Positions 11,201 to 20,948 of a stretch of DNA of 64,000 nt are shown one piece after another; positions within the stretch are counted from its first letter, which is position 1, and each line of letters opens with the position of its first letter. The stretch is from contig CM055877.1 of assembly GCA_029582165.1 (NCBI GenBank), positions 20,338,355 to 20,402,354 on the forward strand. The letters run 5' to 3'. The stretch comes from Portulaca oleracea (taxonomy: Eukaryota; Streptophyta; Magnoliopsida; Caryophyllales; Portulacaceae). The notes beneath the pieces are model-generated. The model did not search any database. It had not been told where the DNA came from and saw nothing but the letters and a program-made list of their open reading frames with translations. The translations under genes and the position numbers were made by a program.

Positions 11201-11355
11201 ATCGTCGTTTTAGTCTTGGTATTGGGGGCTGTATGCATATTGAGTCACATACATTGTAAAATACCGTTCATTACATAATCATCGTTCTAGTCTTGGTATT
11301 GAGGGTTATTTGCATATTGAGTCACATGCATTGTAAAATACTGTTCATGTACATA
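11201..11355 (+). repeat. two copies of a 77-78-bp tandem repeat
   Basis: Copy one is 11201-11277 and copy two 11278-11355. Shared blocks are AGTCTTGGTATTG, GCATATTGAGTCACAT and ATTGTAAAATAC. Confidence 0.85.
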
Positions 11356-11649
11356 TTCTCTTAGTCATTGCATTGCATCAAGAGGTCATGCATAAAGTCA
11401 ATAGTCATGCATAAGTGCATAAGAGTCTAGAGTCTAGAAGACTAAGTGCATGCATGCTCATCGAGAAAAGAAGAAATTCATCTCACGCAAACGCTCAGAC
11501 TCGACTGCTAATCATCAGAACAAGATTAGACGAATTTCTAATCACACTCTGGATGAGTTCTTCCAAGTTCAAGTGGACTATCGTCCAAAGATCATCTTCA
11601 TGGCGATCTTCTAGTTTGCCAAAGCAACAAAAGTTTCCATGGACGCCAC

Positions 11650-11905
11650 TGACACAATCATCCGCCTCGGAAAAACCCGTTGGGCGTCATCGGCCTCGAC
11701 AAAATCCGTCGAGCACCATCAACATTGGGAGAGTTCGATCTGCCTCGAGAAAATCCATTGGGCACCATCATCTACTTCGGGGAAATCCAATTCACCTGAG
11801 GAAAATCCATTGGGCACCATCAATATCAGGAAAATCTGATCCGCCTCGGGAAAATCTGTTGGGCACCATCAACATCGGGAAAATCCGACAGACGTCATTA
11901 GCACC
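11650..11905 (+). repeat. degenerate tandem repeat, about 50-60 bp period
   Basis: Repeated blocks of GGAAAATCC(A/G)TTGGGCACC followed by ATCAACATCGGGAAAATC. An ORF across this array (11415-11978) is judged a by-product of the repeat. Confidence 0.7.
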
Positions 11906-12120
11906 AGGAAAGACTGGGACATTGACAGAAACAAAGGAGAAAGGGAGATCAGTTGTGATCAATCTGCCGGACAGGTAATTTTCTATATCTCTAGTCATTG
12001 TTCAAAATAATCTAACATCCTACTTTGGTTTCTGTGCAGGGAACCGTCACCAATACCGGTAAAATCGGGACATCATCTTCCAGGTGCCGCTAAAAGGTTG
12101 CTGACACCATGTTGTCGCTA

Positions 12121-12173
12121 AAAGTAGCGCATTCGAAACCGCTTCCCCGAACGGGAATTTTTCGGGTCCTACA
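12121..12173 (+). repeat. truncated 3' LTR remnant (53 bp) of the Tat-like element
   Basis: It matches the last bases of the 5' LTR (6283-6335) with about four differences and ends GGTCCTACA at 12173. The first 1.5 kb of the 3' LTR is missing, and the break lies at or just before AAGTAGCGCAT. Confidence 0.8.
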
Positions 12174-12978
12174 GTTTGGTATAGGGTTTTTTTGTTGTGC
12201 TTTTTGATGGAGTTTATGTAAGAATGAGGATAGATGGAATAGGGATTAGAATTAAAGATTTAATATGGTGATATAGGATGAAGAATGAAGATAAGAAAGT
12301 GGTGGAAAGATGATAATATGATAGAGAGATTATGGAGATTTAGAATCGAGAGATGGATTAGAGGGAGTGATAGAATGAATTAGTTGGTGAGTTTGGCTTT
12401 GAGAGGAGTAGTCTTTATAGGCTTTAGGAGGGAGTAGATACACATGCACATACATCATATACATCCCCAATGCAATTCCTAGTCAATTACCATTGACCTG
12501 CCCAGACTCCTAGGTGCTAAAGGGAGTGCATAAAGGTGGTCGACAACACGTGGGTGAATGAACCCAGTGTAGCCTCATTAAAGGCCGGTCGACCGTCAAC
12601 AAAGGGAGGGGATGAACCTATGTTCATCCATGCATCCATGGACGGTGGAGTGTGAATGTGTTTGCATTGGGAATTGGTGTTTCATACTGGACGACAGTTG
12701 CATTCTTGTAAGCTCTTTTGATGTGTTTTTGAATGCTTTTGTGAAGCTTCGAACTCGCGACCTCCTTGCATATGTTCATGTGGATCCTTTATGGCTTACA
12801 TGGCTTACCCTTTTTACATAAAAATGTGCATGTGATCATGCATGCAACTTGAGACGAGCTTATGCATGTTAAGTGCACGTACTCAAGTTTTATTTTCCGG
12901 CTTCTCCTTCTTCTTTATTTCTGCTTCTTTTTATATATGTATGTTATATATTTCGGGTGTCAAAACTCGGTGTCTACA
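12174..12978 (-). repeat. Tat/Ogre-like 5' LTR, 5' half (U3-R), split by insertion
   Basis: On the minus strand it starts TGTAGACACCGAG at 12978 and runs to the insertion point, where the LTR resumes at 4778. It aligns by eye with the plus-strand LTR at 44420: the same start, the same GGATGCATGGATGAA and TGGGTTCAT.CA.CCACGTG stretches, and a TATAAAG box (minus strand, near 12418). With the other half, the rebuilt LTR is about 1.67 kb. Confidence 0.85.
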
Positions 12979-14690
12979 TATTCATAAATGTTTATATTAG
13001 GGTTTATGTTACTAAAAGTGAGCTTTTTGGTTGTTTTGAGATTCTAGAAACATGTTAGGAACCTTGGTTGAAGTGTTTGAATGATAAAGTATGAATATGG
13101 GACCCTAGGGTAAGCATTTGGAATTATTATGGCTTGTTTTTGTGTTTTATGAAAGCATGCAAGGTTTTCATATTTAGGATTTATGCCGTTAACTTTGGCT
13201 AAATGAAGTCTTAAAATGAGGTTCAAGGTGTTCTAAAGTTTTTATTAAGTTTTCATGTTGTTATGTTGTTACAGGAGTTTAAGTTCGAGACCTTACTTTA
13301 ATGTTATTATTGTCGTGGCAATATAGTTTATTACTTTAAACGTATCGTATCAATTTAATTAATATTCTTTTAGAAAAAGTATTTTATGATGTTCGTGATT
13401 CCATGATAGTTACGCTCGTTACATGACTAACTAACTAATAAGAAAATGTCAAGTTTAGGGTGGGGTAAGATTCGTGAAGTAACTAATTATTGTAGAAAGT
13501 ATTAATTTTAGATGTTTATATTCGAATCTTAGGTCCGAGCGAGACAACGAGGTAATTAGCTCCCATGTGTGATTTCTGAATTGAAGAGAAGATTTCCAGG
13601 TAATGTCTATGTCCTAATTCCCATTGGGATGCTCTTTTATCTGTTTTGTAATTTTAATCTATTTTATGAAGCATGCCTCCCGCACGGGGATTTTCTGTGA
13701 AATTGGACTATCTGATTTGGATGTCTGTGAGTTCTTTTATGAGTTGAGTAAAATGTGACGGTCTTTTAAACTCTGAGTTTTATTTTGTCGGTTTTGGAAA
13801 CTGGGTTGGGTTGTTGTTTAAAGTCTAACGTTTGAATTTCATAAGATACTAATAATCAAAGTGAAACCATAAGTGGGTTGCAGGTAACGACCCAAAGACC
13901 ATGATCTGTTCCTGCAGGGGAGTTATCAAGAGAACGGGGAGTCCCGATATGTTTTTGAGATTGATTCTGTTTCTGGGACTGGCCATCTATATTTTGATTA
14001 TGAGGATTTGAGATCCTATTTTGATTCTGACTTATGATATTCTGGGGATAGGCAAATCTCGTCCGCATAATAAAATTCTGGTTGTTTTCTAGGAAAGGAT
14101 TACTATGTTTCTGATTTATGATGTCTGATTCTGAGATTGAAAAGTCAGTTGAGTTTTCTAGAACGTTGTGTTTTTCCGAGTTGAAAGTCGGTACTGTTGT
14201 TTCTAAGTTCTGTTATTTCTGAACTCTGTTAATTTTGGGTTGTGATTCAAATGAGTTGTGAAAAACTTTGACTTGTTCCCGTCCCTTAAATGAATCAAAA
14301 TGATCTTTAAACTGTTTTAAATGTTAGGAGTAGACATTATTGAAGTTTCCCCCTCATGTTGTGAATGTTTTGTTTTCAGGTGAAGATCAGTTATGTGATG
14401 AGAACGGACTCTAGAAGTGAAGACGTTGAGTTAGATGTTTTGAGAATAAAGTTTAGTTTATGTTATGACTTGAAGTTTAGTTAATGTTGAGTTTATGATG
14501 TTTTAGAATTTGAAGTTCTTTTCATTTGATTAAATTAGTTCGTAGTTTGTTTTATTAATCTTTGTTTCCGCCTTGTATCTCTTTGGAGGTACGGCAGTAA
14601 CGCCCAAGTTAATAAAAAAAAAACGAGTTTTCCACTGTTAACATTAGTTTGATTTTAACGTTTTCATAATTAAATTTTCGAGGCGTTACA
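12979..14690. repeat. LTR-like sequence, probably Ty3-type solo LTR or 3' LTR
   Basis: Noncoding, T-rich, and ending CGAGGCGTTACA at 14690, a common end of plant Ty3/Tekay-type LTRs on the plus strand. It also contains GTAACGCCC at 14599 and a GTCCGAGCGAGACAACGAGG stretch. No primer site, polypurine tract or target duplication is seen, so the left boundary and orientation are uncertain. Confidence 0.4.
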
Positions 14691-14805
14691 ACTCCCCTAA
14701 TTACTTTTTAAACAATGATAAATAATCTACCCTTATAATCATTCATATACTCCCATCTTTTTTCCTCCTATGAACTTTTACCCTCATTTTTAACTCACGA
14801 ATCAC

Positions 14806-14926
14806 GAGTGCTTGGATAAAAATGTCACTATACTTTGCCAAAATTGCAAATTTTCCACCCGCCAAAAACATGTTATGAAACTGCCACTAATTTGACATAA
14901 TTAGGACTAATATACCACTTGACCGG
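14806..14926 (+). repeat. MULE left terminal inverted repeat
   Basis: It starts GAGTGCTTGGATAAAAATG and matches the reverse complement of 20263-20383 with about eight differences. Weaker similarity continues inward to about 14955. In MULEs the TIR carries transposase binding sites and a promoter, here facing the zf-GRF gene. Confidence 0.93.
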
Positions 14927-15218
14927 TTTTTTACCTAGAGTAGCAGGTAACTCGTTTCTTAAAACCCTTAACCAACCCCATTAAGTTTTAACCTACCTAA
15001 AATTAATTTCCCCACTCCCCTCTTTAATTTTTTACTGGCTCTATTTAATCCCCCTTTCCCCCCTGATTCTTTACCTCCTTCCTTCTGTCTTCTTCTTCAA
15101 CCTCCCCCCATAACCCAGCTTCTTGTTCTTCTCTTTCTCTTCTGTTTCTCCAGTTTAGGGCTTAAAAATTGGGGCTTTTTTACTCTGTCTAACCCTAATT
15201 TTCTTCCCCAAATCAAAA

Positions 15219-15671
15219 ATGGCTGCATCTTCCTCTGTGTCGAACACCCCAGTTAGGGCATGCCGAGACTGTGCATGCGACAGGAAGGTACTTTACCGGT
15301 GCAATTGCGGGACGATTTGCCTTGTGTACACTTCATTCACTGTAGACAACCCTCTTAGGAGGTTTGCGAGGTGTATGCATTGGCAAACTCATGAAGAATG
15401 TGGGTTTATGAAGTGGATTGATGACCCAATCTGCGACACTTTTGCAGTTGCTGCTAAGAGATTGGTTGCTCGACATGAAAAGGTGAAGATTGAGAGAGAT
15501 GGGTTGAGGGTTGAGGCCGATATTGCTGAGGCCGATATCAACGATTTGATGGGTGAGCTTGAGAGGCTGAGGGGGGTGAATCAGAGTCTGAAGAAAAAAT
15601 TTAGGGTGGTGATTGTGGGGTTTATGATTGTGTTTGTCATGGGGGTTCTGGCTGGGGGGTATGGTAAGTAG
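15219..15671 (+). CDS. zf-GRF / coiled-coil / transmembrane protein carried by the MULE
   Basis: Intact 150-residue ORF. Residues 26-73 form a GRF-type zinc finger: CNCG (C28, C30), the family TS.T..NPLRRF stretch, C52, and C61 followed by GFMKWIDDP. Residues 84-127 are charged and heptad-like (coiled coil), and 130-147 form one hydrophobic segment preceded by KKK, likely a C-terminal membrane anchor. It resembles the plant proteins annotated as uncharacterized At4g04775-like. The start is the first ATG in good context (AAAAATGGC) after a C/T-rich leader that begins near the left TIR. The gene converges on the transposase gene, as mudrB does on mudrA in maize MuDR, but I see no mudrB-like sequence. 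GRF fingers bind single-stranded nucleic acid in other proteins, so a role in transposition is only a guess. The last codons include GGTAAGT, a possible splice donor, so a spliced longer form is conceivable. Confidence 0.8.
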   Translation: MAASSSVSNTPVRACRDCACDRKVLYRCNCGTICLVYTSFTVDNPLRRFARCMHWQTHEECGFMKWIDDPICDTFAVAAKRLVARHEKVKIERDGLRVEADIAEADINDLMGELERLRGVNQSLKKKFRVVIVGFMIVFVMGVLAGGYGK

Positions 15672-16528
15672 ATGTCTGCTGGTGATGGGGGGTGGGGGAT
15701 TTTGCAAAGCTGATGATCAGATTTTCCAGTTGATGTATATATGAAGAACTGATTATGATGGTGATGAAATTTTTTGCTTGATTGAATGGTCATTGTAAGC
15801 ATCCTGGACAACAGATGCTTCAATTTTTTTGGGGTTCAATGGTCTGTTAATCATCAGCTTGTTGTTGTTATGTTTAAGTTTTTAGATTTAGGTTTATGTA
15901 TGTTTTAGGGCTATGGCAGTTTAGGCTGAATGATCAAATGCAATGGAAGAATTGTAATCAGTTGCTGCATTTTGCAAGAAATGAATGATGAATGATGTTT
16001 ATGGCAAAATTACATTGTATATCTAATGTTGTTATGCTATGCTTTGTTTGATGTTCAAAACCTTGCAAACGTTGAACACTAAGAACAATGATACAGATTC
16101 TGAAATGAAATGAACAATGAAAACTATAATACAATCACAAATGAAGAACAGAAAACAGAATCAACTTGCATTGAGGGAATATGTAATGGGTACAACATCT
16201 AGTGTTTGATGTACATACTCCTCTGTTTTGGCTTAACCTTGCAACAAAACAGGGTACAAAACTAACAGATGTAAAAAAGACATATTCCCCCCCCCCCCCC
16301 CCCAAAAGATTGGCATACATTGTCATTCTGAACCCATTTACAGCCTACTTAGTATTCATTCACAAAAGAAGCCATGCCAGACCAAAATGGCTTTACAAAC
16401 ACCACCACAAAGTACTAGTTCCCTAGGTTCAACTTTGGTAATTTCTTCCTTGGTGATATTCTTAACAATATAGTCTTGTTTGCAGCTCTCTTCTTCCTAG
16501 TCTTTATTAGAGTTGAAGCTGGAGATGG
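15672..16528. other. convergent intergenic region inside the MULE
   Basis: 857 bp between the two convergent MULE genes, expected to hold both 3' UTRs. It includes a run of 17 C (16287-16303). No further ORF is supported. Confidence 0.6.
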
Positions 16529-19500
16529 TTATGATTGCTGAGGTTGTGATCCAATTAGTGGAATTTCCTCAAAATGGGTCACTCTACTTGCAGCAGCAAC
16601 AACATCAGCAGCAGTTGCTGATTGAGTAGAAGAAGCAGCAGGAGAATAATGAGCAGCAGGAGAATAAGAAGAACCAACAGCAGCAGTAGCACCATCAGCA
16701 GGAGTAGAACCAGCAACAGAAGAATGAGCAGCAGCAGATGAAGTTGTAGAAGAATGAGCAGCAGCAGCAGTTGCAGATGAAGCACCAACAAAAGCACCAG
16801 CAAAAGCACCTACAGCAGGAGGAGGAGCAGGTTTGGGGGGCCTTTTTGTGACCCTTCTTCTTTTTGGCTATGATATCCATCAATCAATGAAAGAAAGAAA
16901 GATGTAATGAGAAAGCAATCACAAAACATGAGATAAACCATAAACCCTAAAAATAACTCAAAAAAATAAAAAAATCAAAATGTAACTTGACTACACCCTA
17001 ACCATTAAACCCTTGAAATTACTCATAAAAAATAAAAAAGTCAAACTCTATAAGGTTTAGTTTGATACCGTTAACTTCTTGACCACATGTGGGCAAGTCA
17101 ATTTGTTGTGGCCTTCAAATCCACAAATAGAGCAGTAAATTCTGGTGGACTCCCTTGACATTTTCACCCTTGTGCTTTCACCAGCCTCTGGCCTTCTAAA
17201 ATACTTTGTTGTGGTTTTTTTTCTTGGGCTTGAAGTATGGGGCAGTTACAACACATCCAGGGGCAGTTGCCCATATGTTGGACCCATTTAGTGGATGTAG
17301 TGTATGAGAATATGTCGCTACAAGCCTCTCAGTTGCATAGCATTCATGGACAAAGTTAGTTGGTCTCAATCTTTCCTCCCTCATTACAGCAATTGAATGG
17401 GGGCATGGAATCCCATTTAGTTGCCATGAATTGCAAGTACACATTTTTGCATTCAAGTCCACTACATATTCTTCAGCCTATGCGTTGTTGACACTAAATA
17501 AGCCCCTGGCAGCCCTAGTAACCTCCCAAGTCTTGGACGCTTCAATCTTTTTGTCCAGTTTTTTCATTATCCTAGGAGGTATTGGTGTCTTGATCTTAGA
17601 AGCCCATGCATTTTTGTCCCCCACTCTTTTCATGACTGCCTTGAACATCCAATTGAGCATAGAAACTATAGGCATGTACCTAGCTTCTATGATGAAGGCA
17701 TTGAATATTTCAGCCATGTTGTTATCCACCGAGTCACACTTGGCATGTGGTTTGAAGAAAGCTCTACAAAAATGCTCCACACCTTTCCTTTCAAGCACCC
17801 CCCAAGCTTGTGGGTCAAGATCATATAGGTTTTTGGCATTCTTCTTCATCTCAATCTCTGTTGTTGACTTAGCAACCCTCCGTAGCGACTTTTGTACATC
17901 TCACCCCTAAATGTCCTCCTTAGGTTGGCATACACATGCCTAGCACACAGCCTATGCTCACATCTTGGTAAAATCCTTGCCACACTGTCTACTAGACCCT
18001 AAACCAAGCAAAACACACAATCAAACAAATACAGAAAGTAGAATATTAAAAAAAATAATAAAACAGACTGTATTTTTAAAATTTAAAACCTTAAGGAATG
18101 GTTTATTGGTACCTTTTGTTGATCTGAAATAATTGCCCATCCATGGCCGTCCCCCATGTCAAGATCAATATGTAACTGTGAAATGAAAAGATCCCAAGTC
18201 TCCTTTGATTCTGTTGAGGCAACTCCCCAAGCTAAAGGGTACATTTGGTCATTTACATCCCTCCCAACAGCTACAAACACTTGTCCTCCCCAAGGTCCTT
18301 TCAGAAAACACCCATCCAAACTCAAAACCCTCCTACATCCCTCCAAGAAACCCTTCTTCAATGGTCCAGGACATACATAAAGAAACTTGAACACATGCTG
18401 ATTTGTCTCCTGATTCTGTGTTGTTTTCAGAACAACAGATGTGCCAGGGTTTTTGTCAACCAACTCCCCAAGATAGTCTCTAAGTTGGGTAAACTGCTCC
18501 CTATAATCACCAACTATAGAGTCTAATGCCTTCCTTCTTGCCCTAGCACACATACACAAAGCAACATTGTAATTCAGCTCCTCCTTCACCATTCTCTGTA
18601 AGTCTCTGGCAGTGATGGTTGGGGTTATCCTAAATCTGCTCCTATAATGCTCAGCCAGCCATTGCACACTCATATTTCTATGTCCAGCCTCAAAGCTAAA
18701 AGTTATACATATGTGAGGGGGGCTAAATGTTTTCACTGCATAGCTTTTCTCCTTGCCTACTTTTGATCCCCAAAACCTCCACTTGCACCCTTCACCCTGG
18801 CAGAATAGTTGATACCTCACTTTGTCACTCTTGCTCACCTTCAGATTGTAACCACCTAGTATCCTGTAGTTATCAACAACTTTTTTCATCTCCTTCTTGT
18901 CAGCGAATGTCATCCCAGTAAGGAGTCTACTAGGGATTGCAGGATTGTATCTAGGACACTTCGGCTTCTTCTTCCTCATGCTAGGCCTTCTCTTTCTCAA
19001 CACACCATCAACCTCAACCTCACTCTCACTCTCAGGGCTGCTAGGGTTGTCAGAATCATGGTACTGTTCTTCCTCAACTCCCTCACCCTCCTCAACAACC
19101 TCTCCTTCAATCAAACTATCATCACCATCTAACACAGCATTCCTATCAGTTATTTCATTATCCCTCAAATCCTGTTTTTTCTTCATGACTTGAGTCATTT
19201 CCTCATCCTCAACTTCAGAACCATCACCATCACCATTGGGTACATAATCCTCATCATCATCCTCATCATCATCCCCATCCTCAAACCACCAAGTAGCCTC
19301 ACCAACATCATCATCACCAACATCATCAGCCACTTTTTCTTTCCCCTTATCCTTACTAACATCTGGATGCTTCACATACATTCGAACAAATGGAAATTTC
19401 TCTAAAAAGTCACTCAACATCCTTATCTCATCATCCCCCTTAACCTCAACAAGACTGTCCTCAAATCCTATATTACTTCCATGCTTGCTAATGTAAAGGG

Positions 19501-19666
19501 TTCCAATTTTATCTTTTGTATACCCAGCATTCTCAACAAACTCAATCAGATCATCCACACATAACCTATCAGGGTCTACCTCCATTTTAGTGACCTCACT
19601 ATCAATGTAAACCATATGTGGATTCGATATAAATTGCCCCCCATGAAAGATTTGTAATTTACCCAT
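16529..19666 (-). pseudogene. MuDR-type MULE transposase, broken
   Basis: Exon 1 (19666-18113, about 518 codons) has an N-terminal DBD_Tnp_Mut-like region, an acidic linker (residues 115-245), a MuDR DNA-binding region, and a catalytic start with D451 (LSLDGCFLKG) and D515 (IISDQQK). A 114-bp GT-AG intron (18112-17999) follows, then exon 2 (17998-17069) with the third catalytic residue in the NNMAE motif, a SWIM finger (CTCNSWQLNGIPCPH) and a CCHC knuckle (CSICGFEGHNKLTC). A likely 201-bp intron (17068-16868) leads to an Ala/Ser-rich tail ending at 16529. Lesions in exon 2 are a frameshift near 17893, a TAG at 17478-17480, and a frameshift in an A8 run near 17215. All recognised domains are present, so the source was autonomous and this copy decayed by point changes. 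Exon borders are my reading of splice signals. Confidence 0.88.
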
Positions 19667-20262
19667 TCTGAAACCCTATAATACATGAAAACAAACCAAA
19701 TTTCAGATATATAAACACCAATTCATCAGTAAACAGAGGGTTTGTTATCTGGGTTTCTGGGAAAATGAAGAACTTAAACCCTAGAAATTTTTTTTCGACT
19801 AATTCAACTGATAAGTACTCCATACTGATTAACAACCTCAAAAACACCAACAAATACCAACCAAACACAGAATTTTGACAAAATTTCGGAATTTCTAAAA
19901 TTAGGGTTTTGATGAACTTACCGGGGATGAATGTGAAGCTCTCAGGCCTTCAATCAGATCCTCAACACTTCCCTGGGATGCGATCTTGAATTTGAATTTA
20001 GGGTTTGATTGAAGAAAAAATGTAGAATCACTGGTGGAATTTGAAGAACCCAGGCGTTGGAGAGCAGCAGCAAGAAGAAGACGTTGGCTGGGTTTTTTTT
20101 TTTGAATTGGAGGGAAATAAATGAGGGCCCAGTGCATTTTTTTACTGTGTTTTAGCATAATTAGGGTTTTTAACTTAATTATGTTTATTTTTAAGTTTAA
20201 TTTAGTTAATCACACCCACCCAACTGATTAACCTGTTACTTTAGGTTACAACTTCTCCTCAG
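19667..20262 (-). promoter_or_regulatory. 5' leader of the MULE transposase, with a probable leader intron
   Basis: Upstream of the transposase ATG (minus strand) there is a donor-like CCCG|GTAAGT near 19921 and an acceptor-like TTATAG at 19681-19676 just before the ATG. This suggests a 5'-UTR intron. The promoter is expected in or next to the right TIR. Confidence 0.45.
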
Positions 20263-20383
20263 CCGGTAAAGTGGTATATTAATCCTAATTATGTCAAATT
20301 AGTGGCAGTTTCATAACATGTTTTTGACGGATGGCAAATTTACAATTTTGGCAAAGTATAGTGGCATTTTTATCCAAGCACTC
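20263..20383 (-). repeat. MULE right terminal inverted repeat
   Basis: Inverted partner of 14806-14926, ending ATCCAAGCACTC at 20383 and followed directly by the target duplication copy CACGAATCAC. It faces the transposase gene on the minus strand and lies close to the HSFB1 promoter. Confidence 0.93.
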
Positions 20384-20393
20384 CACGAATCAC

Positions 20394-20845
20394 ATCCCCA
20401 ATATATCTTAGAAGCAAAATTCCCTGCGTTAGAGAGTTGTCAAAGGAACGCGTACGGTCATTACCACGGACTCGTATAGTCCACAGTAAATGAACACCAT
20501 CCCCAATCCACCATTCTTTCAACACTCTGTCACGTTTTATTCAATTAATTAAATAATTATTATACCATACATTCATTGTGGAAATCCGATGCCAAAGAAA
20601 GTGGCCACTTCATACTATTTCTATTCGTTTAATTATTTTCTCCCACAAACATTGAAAGAGAGTTTCTGAAGCTTTCTAGAACCCCTACATCTTCCACATC
20701 GCTTTCTTTACATTTCCCTTTTGTCTCTCTCTCTCTCTTTCTCCCTTGTGCTTATAAGAAGTCTTCCATAACCTAACAACAAAGGAAGCTTCATCAAATA
20801 TACGCATAACCAAATATTACAAAATCCAATCTTTCTTCATCCATT
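20394..20845 (+). promoter_or_regulatory. HSFB1 promoter and start of 5' leader
   Basis: About 450 bp between the MULE and the first uORF. It contains a heat-shock-element-like block near 20662-20682, a CT repeat (20724-20743) of the plant Y-patch type, and a TATA-like CTTATAAG at 20751. The start of transcription is probably near 20780-20800. More distant promoter sequence has been pushed at least 5.6 kb away by the MULE. Confidence 0.6.
20674..20681 (+). promoter_or_regulatory. heat-shock element core
   Basis: TTCTAGAA, a tail-to-tail pair of HSF half-sites, with another TTCTGAA a few bases upstream (20664). It lies about 75 bp upstream of the TATA-like box, a common place for an HSE. Autoregulation of HSF genes is known, but here it is inferred. 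Confidence 0.55.
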
Positions 20846-20914
20846 ATGCTCTTCGCCATACCCCAGCATTTGTCCTTCTCATTTCCCATCTCTTCTTCCT
20901 CTTTCTTCCTCTAA
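20846..20914 (+). CDS. uORF1 in the HSFB1 leader (22 aa)
   Basis: A 22-residue ORF (MLFAIPQHLSFSFPISSSSF + FL) rich in Phe and Ser. It is the first ATG downstream of the putative TATA box. In Arabidopsis, HSFB1/TBF1 mRNA has two uORFs, rich in aromatic codons, that repress translation of the main ORF until pathogen challenge. The position and Phe content fit that arrangement. Peptide-level conservation could not be tested here. Confidence 0.6.
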   Translation: MLFAIPQHLSFSFPISSSSFFL

Positions 20915-20948
20915 ACACAGAGCTTACCGAACACAGATTGTGAAAAAA

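Larger units (their letters stand above)
8812..12120 (+). other. noncoding 3' region of the Tat-like element
   Basis: 3.3 kb with no credible gene. It contains A-rich/purine-rich tracts (9240-9300, 9715-9785, 9930-10000), three tandem repeat arrays listed separately, and a stretch near 10200-10260 with GATACGTAGG, a sequence I associate with 3' regions of Tat-lineage elements. The ORFs across purine tracts and repeats are low-complexity translations. Confidence 0.55.
4779..12173 (+). mobile_element. Tat/Ogre-like LTR element, gag only, nested in an older Tat LTR
   Basis: A 7.4-kb plus-strand element: 5' LTR (4779-6335), primer site (6339-6356), broken gag (7655-8811), a long noncoding region rich in tandem repeats (8812-12120), and only the last 53 bp of the 3' LTR (12121-12173). 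No protease, RT, RNase H or integrase is visible in any frame. It is non-autonomous and decayed. It sits inside the U3/R of an older minus-strand LTR of the same superfamily, with near-matching 5-bp flanks ATTTG and GTTTG. Confidence 0.8.
14806..20383. mobile_element. complete Mutator-like element (MULE) with two convergent genes
   Basis: 5578 bp bounded by 121-bp terminal inverted repeats (14806-14926 and 20263-20383). It is flanked by a perfect 10-bp duplication CACGAATCAC (14796-14805 and 20384-20393), within the 9-11 bp range of MULEs. Inside are a plus-strand zf-GRF gene (15219-15671) and a minus-strand MuDR-type transposase gene (19666-16529), each reading inward from its own TIR. The transposase is broken, so the copy would now need help in trans. 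Intact ends and exact target duplication point to a fairly recent insertion. The right end lies about 460 bp upstream of the first uORF of HSFB1. Confidence 0.93.

Noticed and set aside
11415..11978. 187-aa ORF in the Tat 3' region
   Set aside because: It is a translation of a tandem repeat array in an element that is broken elsewhere. There is no domain.
14600..14690. GTAACGCC / GGCGTTACA pair as terminal inverted repeats of a DNA transposon
   Set aside because: The two lie only about 85 bp apart and the sequence fits an LTR end better. No target duplication is found.
16579..16883. Leu- or Cys-rich ORFs on the minus strand
   Set aside because: They are out-of-frame readings of the GCT-rich Ala/Ser tail of the MULE transposase.
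18156..19405. Plus-strand ORFs opposite the MULE transposase
   Set aside because: They are antisense shadows of the transposase exon, with no domain of their own.
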